Shown: positions 9,101-17,637 of the stretch, one piece after another
Position numbering within the stretch: position 1 is the first letter of the stretch
Layout of the letters: every line of letters starts with the position of its first letter
From: an uncultured Maribacter sp.
GTDB lineage: Bacteria; Bacteroidota; Bacteroidia; Flavobacteriales; Flavobacteriaceae
Direction of reading: 5' to 3'
DNA length: 64,000 nt
Assembly: GCF_947495965.1 (NCBI RefSeq)
Contig: NZ_CANMBB010000001.1
Span: 310,001 to 374,000 of the forward strand
The notes under the pieces: model-generated
Told to the model about the DNA's origin: nothing
What the model saw: the letters and a program-made list of their open reading frames with translations, nothing else
Database searches by the model: none
Translations under genes and position numbers: made by a program

Positions 9101-9688
9101 TGGATTCTCTTCCTTATGTTTCTCTATACGCCTAAAAAGAATTGGATGACACCATGCTGGATTTGCTCCTGCTATTAAAAAACAATCTGCCAATTCTATA
9201 TCTGCATACGCAATGGGAACCGAATCTTCTCCTACTGTTTTTTTATAGCCTACAACCGCAGAACTCATACACAAACGCGAGTTGGTATCTATATTATTAG
9301 TACCTATAAAACCTTTGGTAAGTTTATTTACCAAATAATATTCTTCTGTTAAACATTGTCCAGATACATAAAACCCTACACTATTTGGGCCATGCTTATC
9401 TATAATACTTTTAAAAACACCAGCTGCACGCTTAAAAGCAGTATCCCAAGACACTCTTTGCATAGGGTGGTTACGGCTATAACGCATTTCTGGATACAAA
9501 ATACGGTCTGTAGTATCTTGTGCTACGTAATTAAGATTCATGCCCTTGGAACATAACATTCCTTTATTCACAGGATAGTCTTGATCTCCTGTTACTGCAA
9601 TGGTTCCTTTGTTGTCTACCGATACGTCTATGCCGCAGCCTACACCGCAATAGCTACATATAGTTTTATGAATCTTATTTTCCTGCAT
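6161..9688 (-). CDS. Assimilatory nitrate reductase fused to NADH-dehydrogenase module
   Basis: The protein has three parts (numbering from the ATG at 9688, 1175 residues). Residues 1 to about 700 are a molybdopterin oxidoreductase with N-terminal [4Fe-4S] cysteines C11, C14, C18 and C46, as in NasA/NarB cytoplasmic nitrate reductases. Residues 703 to about 1110 are a NirB/NasB-type FAD- and NAD(P)-binding module with two Gly-rich dinucleotide motifs (IVIGAGAAA and VVIVGGGLLGLE). The C-terminus is a BFD-like [2Fe-2S] domain with C1123, C1125, C1157 and C1160. It should take electrons from NAD(P)H and reduce nitrate to nitrite without a separate reductase subunit. A GTG at 9709 would add seven residues; I prefer the ATG. 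It heads an operon with the rubredoxin protein behind a TACGTA-type operator. Confidence 0.92.
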   Translation of the reverse strand: MQENKIHKTICSYCGVGCGIDVSVDNKGTIAVTGDQDYPVNKGMLCSKGMNLNYVAQDTTDRILYPEMRYSRNHPMQRVSWDTAFKRAAGVFKSIIDKHGPNSVGFYVSGQCLTEEYYLVNKLTKGFIGTNNIDTNSRLCMSSAVVGYKKTVGEDSVPIAYADIELADCFLIAGANPAWCHPILFRRIEKHKEENPDIKIIVVDPRKTQTCASADLHLQILPGTDVILFNAIARCLIDKKKIDKKFIKQHTVNFEACKESAYQLSVRQAAEKCGIPAEDIRRAAKYIGDASGFISMWTMGLNQSIIGVDKNVSLFNLSLLTGQIGKPGSGPFSLTGQPNAMGGREVGGMASLLAAHKDLENPEHRKEVSDFWGGKEIQAEAGYTATEMFDALDKGDLKAIWVICTNPVVSMPNAKKIERALKNASFVVVQDISHNSETSKYADLLLPAAGWLEKEGTMTNSERRISYLPKVIDAPGEALPDAEILWKFAQAMDYKGFDYESASEVYDEHCLLTKGTKIDISGLSYDRLKEEGSFQWPVPHRTHPGTPRLFEDKEFYTGDSKAHFNAPKNIYNKSEETNTEFPLILNTGRVRDQWHTRTKTGKVNRLLTHIPQPYLEMNKVDAYLRQLKEGDIAIVKSRRGEVQVKVQINYDIRESVVFLPMHWGKILNNDFGRANNLTSELVDPISKEPDFKYCAVQVEKFTKKEQKIIVIGAGAAAYRFIQSYREKNEVDEIHVFSKEKDPFYNRVLLPEYVSDELSWEALEKLKKGELEKLEVDLHPGNGIAKINAEQKTVVDENGNTHSYDLLIMATGSRAFVPADVQIKLPGRFTMRERGDADKLKKYLGETGLPAEEQHVVIVGGGLLGLELAAALKKNKVNISIVQRAPRLMERQLDRIASRLLAEDVRERGIEIYFDNEVSTVFQEKDSKHSLLVNLKTGRTIKCNAIVYAIGTRPNIELAKQSNLKTRRGVVVNSYLETSEPSIFALGEIAEFNSSLFGITSAAEQQADIAANYILGDYGSMYSGSVLMNILKFENLDLCSIGMAYAPANDPSYEEIILMDVSKRFYKKCIVKDDMLKGAILMGDKNEFAEFKRLIEEEIELSEKRNELLRGATNTVPLKGKLVCSCSQVGEGNIIEAIQNGCTEFSKLCSETGGGLGCGSCKPEIKDILNSQLATV

Positions 9689-9709
9689 TGTCTTTGTATT
9701 ATGGGACAC

Positions 9710-10010
9710 TTATATTCTATGCATGCAAGATATAAAATTACGTATAAATACGTAGTAAATATATCATAATTGTTTAGGGCTTAAAAAACAGAATTCTCAA
9801 AAAACAATAGTTCTAAACAAGAAATATGTATAACAAATCTATACAATTACGTAGACTATACCTTAATACTAAAACCCTAGTTTATATTTTTAATTTCTAA
9901 ATAATTGCTCTTAAAATTACCTTTTTTTATCGTAGGAAAAATTACAATTTACCTAAATAAATATCTTAACAATTAGGAGTTTTTGGCATACTAATTGTCG
10001 CCTTTCTGAA
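9710..10010. other. Intergenic region upstream of nitrate reductase
   Basis: This spacer of about 300 bases separates the divergent nitrate reductase and beta-barrel genes. The left part holds the nitrate reductase promoter and operator (9733-9754). A single extra TACGTA occurs at 9848-9853 without a partner half-site. The remainder is AT-rich. I see no convincing ORF, hairpin terminator or RNA gene in it, and no clear -7 box for the rightward gene. Confidence 0.6.
9733..9754 (-). promoter_or_regulatory. Nitrate reductase promoter and TACGTA operator
   Basis: On the minus strand TACGTATTTATACGTA (9754 to 9739) is a 7-2-7 inverted repeat of TACGTAT. Its last TA is the first TA of the -7-like box TAATTTTA at 9740-9733. 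The 16-bp element matches the consensus TAMGTAWWWATACGTA shared with four other promoters of the nitrate island. Confidence 0.7.
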
Positions 10011-10655
10011 ATGATTAAAATTTTCTTGTATTGCCTTTTCGTATTTCCTGTTTTGGTTTTTAGCCAATTTTCCACTCCAAAAGTATTTGGTGAAATTGGC
10101 GGCTTCTATGAAGAACAATTTGAACCTATTCCAAACGTATATTTAAAATTGTCTGCTGGGGCTGAATTGTTTTCCTATAAATTCTTAGCTCCTGAAATTG
10201 ATATTTCATATTATAAAGGTAATGATGAAGATGAAAATTCAGATTTTGACAACCTTGGAATGGTAAACTACAAATCTTTTTTAGAACGGGATGCCAGTGC
10301 TGTTATTTGGGGTTTTGCTCCTAAATTATTCTATGGTGATGAAGAATATCGTTTGGTACTAATACCTAAATATAGTTTCGGAACTATTCATGCAACTGGA
10401 AATTTAATGGATTCTAATTCTCTTGAAATTGAAAAAAAATCGAAAGCAAATATTCATTTTTGGTCTTTTGCATTTGGGATTGAAGGCTACGGATGGTCAG
10501 ACAATACCGTATGTGGCCTTTATCTAATTTACACAGGATTTAATGCAGGGAAAGCACTAAACAAACTAGATTTTTCCAACGAAAATTATAATACCAAAGC
10601 AATTGGTTTAAGTTTTAGAATTGCTTACAATTTTAAAAAAAATAAACACAAGTAA
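10011..10655 (+). CDS. Hypothetical secreted or outer-membrane beta-barrel protein
   Basis: The 214-residue product starts with a signal peptide (MIKIFLYCLFVFPVLVFSQF, cleavage probably after the Ser of VFS). The mature part is rich in alternating aromatic and polar strands such as YLKLSAGAELF and IGLSFRIAYNF and ends with a strand followed by a Lys-rich tail. This suggests a small outer-membrane beta barrel. I do not recognise a named family and see no catalytic motif. It is divergent from nitrate reductase and separated from the next gene by about 210 bases, so it is probably monocistronic. No link to nitrate metabolism is shown beyond adjacency. Confidence 0.7.
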   Translation: MIKIFLYCLFVFPVLVFSQFSTPKVFGEIGGFYEEQFEPIPNVYLKLSAGAELFSYKFLAPEIDISYYKGNDEDENSDFDNLGMVNYKSFLERDASAVIWGFAPKLFYGDEEYRLVLIPKYSFGTIHATGNLMDSNSLEIEKKSKANIHFWSFAFGIEGYGWSDNTVCGLYLIYTGFNAGKALNKLDFSNENYNTKAIGLSFRIAYNFKKNKHK

Positions 10656-10838
10656 TAAATTAGATTGAAATTATCTTAGTAAACTTTTCTTTAATTAAAG
10701 CACAAAGTATAATTACTGAAAATCGAAGAAATTTAAACCTATAAACGCACTTGCAAGACCACTTTAATTCTATTAAAATTATATATTTTACTACACCTAA
10801 AATTAACCTTACTAAGCAATACTTCTTTACAATTAGTC

Positions 10839-10846
10839 TAATTTTG
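10839..10846 (+). promoter_or_regulatory. -7 box of the FUSC-family gene
   Basis: TAATTTTG is an exact TAnnTTTG match 18 bases before the TTG start at 10865. This supports that unusual start and gives a leader of only about a dozen bases. Confidence 0.6.
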
Positions 10847-10864
10847 CATTCTAATTAATAATTT

Positions 10865-13126
10865 TTGAAAGAAAAACTAAAACAACTAGAGTTATTTCTA
10901 AAAAGCACCAACTTTGAAAGAGGAATTAAAGTTGGCGTTGGTATTATAGTTCCTTTTACACTACTCTATTTTTTAGGGTATTTTGAATATGCCCCTGCAG
11001 TTGTTCTCGGTTTATTTTTAAATGTTCCTGGAGATATTCCTGGAAGCGCAAAACGTAAAGTAAATGCCATATTAATTAGCATAGGACTAACTATGGTTAT
11101 TACTGCCATTATCCTTTTTTCAAAACCTTTTTTACCCCTTTTATTAGTAGCCCTTACTGTTATTTCGTTTTTTGTTTCTCTAATTTCAGTTTACGGATTT
11201 AGAGCCTCTTTAGTATCCTTTTCTGGCTTATTAGCAATGGTACTAGCATTTGCAATACAAAAAGAAACGGCACAAGAAATAATGTTGCAAATTGCTTTAA
11301 TGGGTATTGGTGGTCTTTGGTATTTATTTGTAACCTTTATTTTTAAAAAAATTACTCCAAAAAAAGACCAAAACCAATTACTATCAGATACACTTTTACT
11401 TATTGGTGAATATTTAAAATTACGAGGAAAATTACTAACTAAAGAGGCCAAACGTGATGACCGTCTTAAGAAAACCTTTGCCCTGCAACACCAAATAAGT
11501 GAAAAACATGAAACGTTAAGAGAAGCATTACTTACAGATCGTAAACGTTCTGGACGCTCCCGATACGAGGAAAAACAACTATTAATTTTTATTTCCTCTA
11601 TAAATATATTAGAATTAATAGAAGCAAAACATTTAGATTATAAAATGATTGATGCCATTTTTGGCGAGCGAAAAGAATTTTTAAAAGCTTCTAAAAAGTT
11701 AAATAAAATTATGGGAAATCATTTAATTCGATTGTCAGAATTATTGATTCAGAAAGATAAAATTCCTAATAAAAATACGCTACTAAAGGCTCTCTCAGAA
11801 GCTAACAATTCTATCACAAATTATATAGATACTATAAAGTTACCCGAAGCGCGTGAGGGAGCTCTAGTATTAAAAAACTTATACGATTACCAAGAGCAAC
11901 TTGTCTATGAAATAAGGGCAATTAGGCGTGTAATGGCTAATGTAAAAAGTGCCTCTAAAGTATCTTTAAAAAAACAAGATTCCAATCAGTTTTTAACGCT
12001 ACAGGAATATAATATAAATATTCTTCTTCAGAATTTTAGTCTAAATTCTTCCATGTTTAGACACTCTTTGCGACTTACTATTGCATTGGTTTTTGCATAT
12101 TTACTCGGCTTTGTTTTTAATATCCAAAACACTTATTGGATTTTACTTACTATTATTGTTATTATGCGTCCTAGTTATGGTTTAACAAAAGAACGTTCCA
12201 AAGACCGTATTATTGGTACACTTATTGGCGCTGCAGTTGCCGTTGGCATTGTACTTATTACTCAAAACATAATAATCTATTCTGTTCTAGCAATTGTATC
12301 GTTAATTTTAGCTTTCGCTTTAGTACAACAGAATTACAAATTTGCCGCCTTCTTAATTACCATTAGTGTTATATTCATGTATTCTTTAGCTAACCCTAAT
12401 GCTTTTGAAGTAATACAATACCGTGTACTTGATACTATTATTGGTGCAACCATATCTATAGTTGCTAACTACCTACTTTTTCCAAGTTGGGAAGTAAATA
12501 ATATAAAACAGGTACTTCTAGAAACTTTAAAAATGAACAGGGAATATCTTTTAGCAATGCAAAACCTTTATAAAGAACCCTCAAAAAACAGATTGCCTTA
12601 TAATTTAGCTAGAAAAGAAGCCTTTTTAGCTATTAGTAATTTAAATGCGGCGTTTCAGCGTTTAACACAAGACCCAAAATCTAAGCAAAAAGAATTTCAA
12701 TTAATTTATGAAATTGTAACCCTTAACCAAACAATGATTTCTGCTATTGCGTCTATAGGAAATTTTATAATAAACCATAAAACTACTCCTGCTTCTAAAG
12801 ACTTTAATAATCTTATAAAAAAGATTTCTATTAGTTTACAATTATCTTTAAACAGTCTAGAATCTAATGAAGATAAAAATAAAATTACAGAAGAGGTCAT
12901 TGAAGATGCTCAGGAGAAATTATTAGACAAATACACAAAATTATCTAATTTAAGAGACAAAAATATTGAGCAAGGTAAGACAGAAATAGATACAGCAACT
13001 CTCCATGGTCTACAAGAAGCCTTCTTAATATCTAACCATATGAGCTGGTTAAGAACGCTTTCCGAAAATTTACAAAAAGCTACTAAAAAATATCGTTCTT
13101 CTATGGAGCATACTTCGTATAGATAA
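10865..13126 (+). CDS. FUSC/YccS-type inner-membrane protein
   Basis: A 753-residue membrane protein with two similar halves. Each half has a cluster of hydrophobic helices (about 20-160 and 405-525) followed by a long charged helical region, the layout of the FUSC/YccS family. The segment NTYWILLTIIVIMRPSYGLT is typical of the second FUSC domain. Relatives include the AaeB aromatic-acid efflux subunit, but no substrate can be assigned here. The start is TTG (10865); no in-frame ATG lies nearby, and a consensus -7 box at 10839-10846 fits this start. Neighbours are unrelated small genes, so it is likely a single-gene unit. Confidence 0.88.
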   Translation: MKEKLKQLELFLKSTNFERGIKVGVGIIVPFTLLYFLGYFEYAPAVVLGLFLNVPGDIPGSAKRKVNAILISIGLTMVITAIILFSKPFLPLLLVALTVISFFVSLISVYGFRASLVSFSGLLAMVLAFAIQKETAQEIMLQIALMGIGGLWYLFVTFIFKKITPKKDQNQLLSDTLLLIGEYLKLRGKLLTKEAKRDDRLKKTFALQHQISEKHETLREALLTDRKRSGRSRYEEKQLLIFISSINILELIEAKHLDYKMIDAIFGERKEFLKASKKLNKIMGNHLIRLSELLIQKDKIPNKNTLLKALSEANNSITNYIDTIKLPEAREGALVLKNLYDYQEQLVYEIRAIRRVMANVKSASKVSLKKQDSNQFLTLQEYNINILLQNFSLNSSMFRHSLRLTIALVFAYLLGFVFNIQNTYWILLTIIVIMRPSYGLTKERSKDRIIGTLIGAAVAVGIVLITQNIIIYSVLAIVSLILAFALVQQNYKFAAFLITISVIFMYSLANPNAFEVIQYRVLDTIIGATISIVANYLLFPSWEVNNIKQVLLETLKMNREYLLAMQNLYKEPSKNRLPYNLARKEAFLAISNLNAAFQRLTQDPKSKQKEFQLIYEIVTLNQTMISAIASIGNFIINHKTTPASKDFNNLIKKISISLQLSLNSLESNEDKNKITEEVIEDAQEKLLDKYTKLSNLRDKNIEQGKTEIDTATLHGLQEAFLISNHMSWLRTLSENLQKATKKYRSSMEHTSYR

Positions 13127-13209
13127 TCCTCCTTTTTAACATTTAAAAAAGAGTACCTAATTACTTTAGAAATATGCTTAATTTAGACTAAATATTACAT
13201 TTTACTTAA

Positions 13210-13602
13210 ATGAGTAAAACTTTAAACATAGAAGAAAGAAAACCTATTTGGATTGCCTTATCCAATTTTTATCTGGATACCAAACTTGAAGAATATGTCT
13301 TAAAATCCATTGCAAAAAAAATTATAGAAAGTCCATACTCTTTAAAGAAAGTAAAAGAAATTAATACCTATGAGCTTTTTCCGGTTTTACATTATAACTT
13401 GATAAGTTTTGCAGGTGTCTGGACTGGTTTCGATGAAGATTGGCTAATAAATAGCATTATAGAGTCCTTATCTAAAAGAAATAAATTAAAAACTATTATC
13501 ATTAAAGCTTATTTTCAAATTAATAAAAGAATGTTTGCTACGTATTGGGAAAAACTAGAAAAAGTGTATAACACTATAAAACAAGACTCCAAATCTTCTT
13601 GA
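13210..13602 (+). CDS. Conserved hypothetical protein, DUF7079-like
   Basis: This small soluble protein of 130 residues contains the segments IEERKPIWIALSNFYLDTKL and YELFPVLHYNLISFAGVW. They look like a family of uncharacterised proteins (I believe DUF7079, not certain). It has no signal peptide, membrane helix or catalytic motif that I can see. It lies alone between the FUSC gene and a lipoprotein gene in the same direction, with gaps of about 80 bases on both sides. The function is unknown. Confidence 0.65.
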   Translation: MSKTLNIEERKPIWIALSNFYLDTKLEEYVLKSIAKKIIESPYSLKKVKEINTYELFPVLHYNLISFAGVWTGFDEDWLINSIIESLSKRNKLKTIIIKAYFQINKRMFATYWEKLEKVYNTIKQDSKSS

Positions 13603-13683
13603 AATTAGTTAAAATAATAAAAGGAATTTAGGAGTATTTAAAACCTAGAAGTGTTGAATTTAAAAAGACTGCGAACTATACTA

Positions 13684-14247
13684 ATGAATAAATTTATAAT
13701 TGCAACGCTATTATTAATTGGATTTATATCCTGTAAAAATTCTGAAGAAAAAATAGGGAAACTTACAATTGCAAAAGAATACTACAAAGCCCTTAACAAT
13801 TCTAATGCTATAAGAATAGAAGCTTTATTAAGAGACAGCCTTTTAACTAAAGAGAGTAATTATAAACAAACATTTTCTATAGCAGAATATAAAGAATGGC
13901 TCCAATGGGATGCTATATTTGAACCTACTTACAAAACACTTGACATTAAAGAAGAAAACGGAGTTGTTAAAGCCACCATTTCCAAAATGGATAAGAGAAT
14001 ATTATTTTTACATGAAGAACCAATTGTAACTAAGCAAACTATACATTTTAAAAATGCTAAAATAAGTAGTATTGAAACAACAGATTATCTAAATTTTAAG
14101 GATACAATATTTATTAAAAACAGAACTAAACTTTTAAACTGGGTTAGTACAAAACATCCAGAATTGGATGGTTTTATTTATGACCAAACTAAAAAAGGAG
14201 CGCAAAAATATATAAAAGCAATAAATTTATATAATAAAGAAAATTAA
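13684..14247 (+). CDS. Hypothetical lipoprotein
   Basis: The start was moved to the ATG at 13684 because it gives a clean lipoprotein signal (MNKFIIATLLLIGFISCKN, lipobox Cys at 17). An in-frame TTG at 13651 would place 11 charged residues in front of it. The mature 170 residues contain AKEYYKALNNSN, which resembles the first helix of SnoaL/NTF2-like proteins. The rest is a set of short strands, compatible with that fold, but the match is weak. It would be anchored in the periplasmic face of a membrane. The function is unknown. The downstream metallo-beta-lactamase gene follows after 46 bases in the same direction. Confidence 0.65.
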   Translation: MNKFIIATLLLIGFISCKNSEEKIGKLTIAKEYYKALNNSNAIRIEALLRDSLLTKESNYKQTFSIAEYKEWLQWDAIFEPTYKTLDIKEENGVVKATISKMDKRILFLHEEPIVTKQTIHFKNAKISSIETTDYLNFKDTIFIKNRTKLLNWVSTKHPELDGFIYDQTKKGAQKYIKAINLYNKEN

Positions 14248-14293
14248 GTCCTTTTAATCTAAAAAACAGAATTATTATAATTTTTATTTTTCT

Positions 14294-15034
14294 ATGTACA
14301 AGGCTCTTTTATCTCTACTTAGTATCTTTATTTGCTACTCCTGTTCTACCTCAAAAAAAACTGTAAAAGGGGTAACTACAGATAATTTAAAAATTAAACA
14401 GGTTAGTACTAACACTTTTGTTCATACCTCCTATTTACAAACTAACGACTTTGGAAATGTTGCCTGTAATGGTATGGTGTATTTTAATGAAGATGAAGCT
14501 ATAGTTTTTGATACTCCCACAAATAATACAGTTTCTAGACAACTCATAAATTGGATAGAAAACGTACAAAAAAAGAAACTTACAGCCGTAGTAGCTACTC
14601 ATTTTCATAACGATTGTTTAGGAGGACTTGAAGAATTTCATGCAAACGGGACAAAAAGTTACGCTAGTACTAAAACAATTTCACTAGCAAAGAAAAACAA
14701 AGTTATAGTGTTGCCCCAAGAAGGGTTTACTAAAGAATTAAAACTAATTATTGGGAAAAAACCTGTTTTTACAAACTTTTATGGAGAAGGGCATACCAAA
14801 GACAATGTAGTTAGTTACATCCCAGAAGAACAAGTTCTTTTTGGAGGTTGCCTAATTAAAGCTCTAAATGCAACAAAAGGCTATTTAGGAGATGCTAATG
14901 AAAATGAATGGTCTGCAACTGTGGCTAAAATAAAAAAAGAAAAACCAGAGATAAAAGTGGTTATTCCTGGCCATGGAAAAATAGGTGGCACAGAACTTTT
15001 GGACTATACAATTAGTTTATTTTCTACAAATTAA
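14294..15034 (+). CDS. Subclass B1 metallo-beta-lactamase, lipoprotein
   Basis: The 246-residue protein has every zinc ligand of subclass B1 enzymes. H103, H105 and D107 are in THFHNDCLGGLEEFH, H167 in GEGHTKDN, C186 in LFGGCLIK and H227 in IPGHGKIGG. The Cys ligand, the Lys three residues later (K189) and the GYLGDAN segment distinguish it from glyoxalase-II-like relatives. By family it would hydrolyse beta-lactams, including carbapenems, in the periplasm. The N-terminus carries a lipobox (IFICYSC, Cys 17), so it is probably membrane-anchored like NDM enzymes. No mobile element is near, so it looks chromosomal. Activity and spectrum are unknown. Confidence 0.85.
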   Translation: MYKALLSLLSIFICYSCSTSKKTVKGVTTDNLKIKQVSTNTFVHTSYLQTNDFGNVACNGMVYFNEDEAIVFDTPTNNTVSRQLINWIENVQKKKLTAVVATHFHNDCLGGLEEFHANGTKSYASTKTISLAKKNKVIVLPQEGFTKELKLIIGKKPVFTNFYGEGHTKDNVVSYIPEEQVLFGGCLIKALNATKGYLGDANENEWSATVAKIKKEKPEIKVVIPGHGKIGGTELLDYTISLFSTN

Positions 15035-15098
15035 ATAAAGCCATTCTTAAGTAAACCAATACCTTACAAAATCACTATTTAGATTTATTATAAATAAT

Positions 15099-15129
15099 TT
15101 GGAGAACTAAGCTTCAAAGAATACATTTG
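15099..15129 (+). promoter_or_regulatory. Promoter of the TonB-dependent receptor gene
   Basis: TTG at 15099-15101 and the exact -7 box TACATTTG at 15122-15129 are separated by 20 bases, a normal Bacteroidota promoter. The receptor start codon follows 40 bases later. I could not identify a convincing Fur box. Confidence 0.55.
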
Positions 15130-15169
15130 TTAAAAACAAATTATTTTTAATAAGTCTAAATAAATATAA

Positions 15170-17569
15170 ATGAACAAACCATTACTTATCCTATTACTTT
15201 TTCTAGTAACACAATTAGGATTATCACAAAGTGCAAGCATTACGGGAGTTATTACTGACAATTCCAAACAACCATTATTAGGTGTAAATGTTATACTTAA
15301 AAACACTATAAACGGTTCACAAACAAATGAGAATGGACAGTTTAAAATAGAAAATGTAACAAAAGGAAAATACATTCTTTCTATATCCTACCTTGGTTTT
15401 AAAACTAAAGAAGTAGCAATTAGTATTATCAATAATACCTCTGTAAATTTGGAACCTATTTTCCTATTAGAAGGGAATGAAATGCTTAATGAAGTTGTTG
15501 TTGAAGCAAGCCGAACGAATAAGTTTTCTAGAAAAAAAAGTGCTTATGTTTCTAAAATGCCTTTAAAAAACATAGAAAACGCGCAGGTTTATAATACCAT
15601 TACCAGTCAATTACTAATATCACAGTCTGTAAATACCTTTGAAGATGCCTTAAAAAATGCTGCAGGTATTTCTAAATTATGGTCCTCTACTGGTAGAAGT
15701 GGCGATGGTGCTGGTTACTATTCTAGTCGCGGATTTGCAGTACAACCACAATTAGTAAATGGTGTAGCCGGTATTACTAATGGTTTTATAAACCCATCAA
15801 ACGTAGAAAGAGTTGAAGTTATTAAAGGACCTTCAGGAACTTTATTTGGAAGCTCTGTTACCTCTTACGGAGGCTTAATAAATATTATCACTAAAAAACC
15901 ATATAACAGTACAGGAGGAGAAATTACTATGTCTGGCGGTTCTAATGATTTTGCAAAATTAAATGCCGATGTAAATATTTCTAATAATAAAAAACTGTCT
16001 TTACGCTTTAACACTGGCTTTCAGAAAGACAATAGTTTCCAAGATGCAGGCTTTAAAAAATCTGTTTTTGTAGCCCCTTCATTAACCTATAAAGTAAATA
16101 ATAAATTGGCTTTCAACTTTGCATATGAAGCCTCTAGTAATGAACAAACTAATGAAACCTTTTTATTCCTGAATAGATATGGCCCTATAGCATTTAATAC
16201 TATTGAAGAACTAGGGTACAACTCCAATTTATCATTCACCAATAATGATGTAACCATAGATAATGTAACACAAAATTACCGCGGAGAAATTGCATGGAAA
16301 ATAACAGACAATTGGTCTTCACAAACTATTATTGCTGGTGGTATTGCAAAATCTAACGGGTATTATACCTACTTATGGAATGTTGCAGATTATACAGATC
16401 CAAGTGCTCCAATAGGTACAGAAAATTTTAGTTTATTTGTACAAGATACAGATGCAAGAACAAAAACTTTAAATCTGCAACAGAATTTTACTGGCGATTT
16501 AAAACTAGGAGACTTACAAAACAAATTGCTTGTTGGGGTAGATTATCTAGATACAAAAGTTATAGACAATAGTTCTAACTGGGGGTATTTACACACCATA
16601 AATATTGATGGAGATTTAATTTTTGGAGAGCCAGAAATTAATGCACAAAATCTAAATACAGCATTAACAAGTTTAGGAAATGTAGATAGTGATGTTCGTC
16701 AAAATATTTTAGGAGCTTATGTTTCTGATGTTATAAATATACTTCCTTCTTTATCTATTATGGGTAGTGTACGTTATGATAGATTTGATTATAATGGAGA
16801 CCAAAATACAGATACTGATAATGAAACAGAATACACCCAATCTACTTGGTCACCAAAATTTGGTATTGTTTTTCAACCAATACTTAATGAAGTATCTATT
16901 TTTGCAAACTACCAAAACGGATTTTCTTATGTTAACCCACAATACATAACAGATTTTGGCACTGGAGAAACTATGTTACAATCGTATGATGTAGAGGAAG
17001 CCAATCAACTAGAATTTGGTATTAAAACCAACTTATTTCATAACAAGTTAGAAACAACTTTAAGCTACTATAATATTACTGTAGATAACAAGTATTATTG
17101 GGCTACAAAAACACAAGACCTTAAAATAAACAGCCAAGGGATAGAACTAGAGCTAAATGCCAGCCCAGTTAAAGGGTTAAACTTACATAGCGGATTTAGT
17201 TATAATGATTCTGAAATTAAAAGCTCTCCTTCTGCTATTGGTTTAGAAGGAAATCGCTACGGAGAATCAGGACCAGAAATTACATATAACTTTTGGGCAG
17301 ACTATAAATTCCTAAGTAAGTTTGGAGTTGGAGCAGGATGCAATGGAGCATCAGAATACGACACAATGGTAGATTATAAATCTATTACTGGTAGCTTCTA
17401 TATTCCATCTTATACTATATACAATGCGTCTGTATATTATGAAACAGACAAATTTAGATGTAGTATTAAAGGAAACAATTTAAGTAATAAAACATATTAC
17501 TCCGGATGGAGCACAGTAACTCCGCAACAACAAAGAGTAATTTTAGCAGCAATAAATTATAAATTTTAG
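15170..17569 (+). CDS. TonB-dependent receptor, probable siderophore uptake
   Basis: A 799-residue outer-membrane receptor. A signal peptide (about 1-20) is followed by a carboxypeptidase-regulatory-like domain (about 23-105, ITGVITDNSKQPLLGVNVIL). Next come a plug domain (about 145-240, with ERVEVIKGPSGTLFGSS) and a 22-strand-type barrel ending in an aromatic strand (RVILAAINYKF). The plug motif and length resemble ferric-siderophore receptors rather than SusC glycan receptors, and no SusD follows. The next gene is a PepSY membrane protein, a common partner of siderophore receptors in this phylum. An iron role is inferred from that pairing; the ligand is unknown. A terminator follows at 17580-17622. 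Confidence 0.9.
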   Translation: MNKPLLILLLFLVTQLGLSQSASITGVITDNSKQPLLGVNVILKNTINGSQTNENGQFKIENVTKGKYILSISYLGFKTKEVAISIINNTSVNLEPIFLLEGNEMLNEVVVEASRTNKFSRKKSAYVSKMPLKNIENAQVYNTITSQLLISQSVNTFEDALKNAAGISKLWSSTGRSGDGAGYYSSRGFAVQPQLVNGVAGITNGFINPSNVERVEVIKGPSGTLFGSSVTSYGGLINIITKKPYNSTGGEITMSGGSNDFAKLNADVNISNNKKLSLRFNTGFQKDNSFQDAGFKKSVFVAPSLTYKVNNKLAFNFAYEASSNEQTNETFLFLNRYGPIAFNTIEELGYNSNLSFTNNDVTIDNVTQNYRGEIAWKITDNWSSQTIIAGGIAKSNGYYTYLWNVADYTDPSAPIGTENFSLFVQDTDARTKTLNLQQNFTGDLKLGDLQNKLLVGVDYLDTKVIDNSSNWGYLHTINIDGDLIFGEPEINAQNLNTALTSLGNVDSDVRQNILGAYVSDVINILPSLSIMGSVRYDRFDYNGDQNTDTDNETEYTQSTWSPKFGIVFQPILNEVSIFANYQNGFSYVNPQYITDFGTGETMLQSYDVEEANQLEFGIKTNLFHNKLETTLSYYNITVDNKYYWATKTQDLKINSQGIELELNASPVKGLNLHSGFSYNDSEIKSSPSAIGLEGNRYGESGPEITYNFWADYKFLSKFGVGAGCNGASEYDTMVDYKSITGSFYIPSYTIYNASVYYETDKFRCSIKGNNLSNKTYYSGWSTVTPQQQRVILAAINYKF

Positions 17570-17579
17570 TTTTAAACTT

Positions 17580-17622
17580 AATTATAGGTGTAGTTCCCCA
17601 CACCTATAATTAGGCTTTTTTT
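17580..17622 (+). terminator. Rho-independent terminator after the TonB receptor gene
   Basis: AATTATAGGTGT pairs perfectly with ACACCTATAATT around an 8-base loop, and a run of eight T follows. The PepSY gene begins 15 bases later, so its expression would depend on read-through or an unseen promoter. Confidence 0.85.
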
Positions 17623-17637
17623 TAACAAAATAGCAAA

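Noticed and set aside
9848-9853. Lone TACGTA as a further operator
   Set aside because: It has no matching second half-site and is not next to a -7 box. TACGTA also occurs in coding sequence, for example near 26430 and 38865.
15061-15110. Fur box before the TonB receptor
   Set aside because: The AT-rich inverted words overlap the -33 region but do not match a Fur consensus well enough to call.
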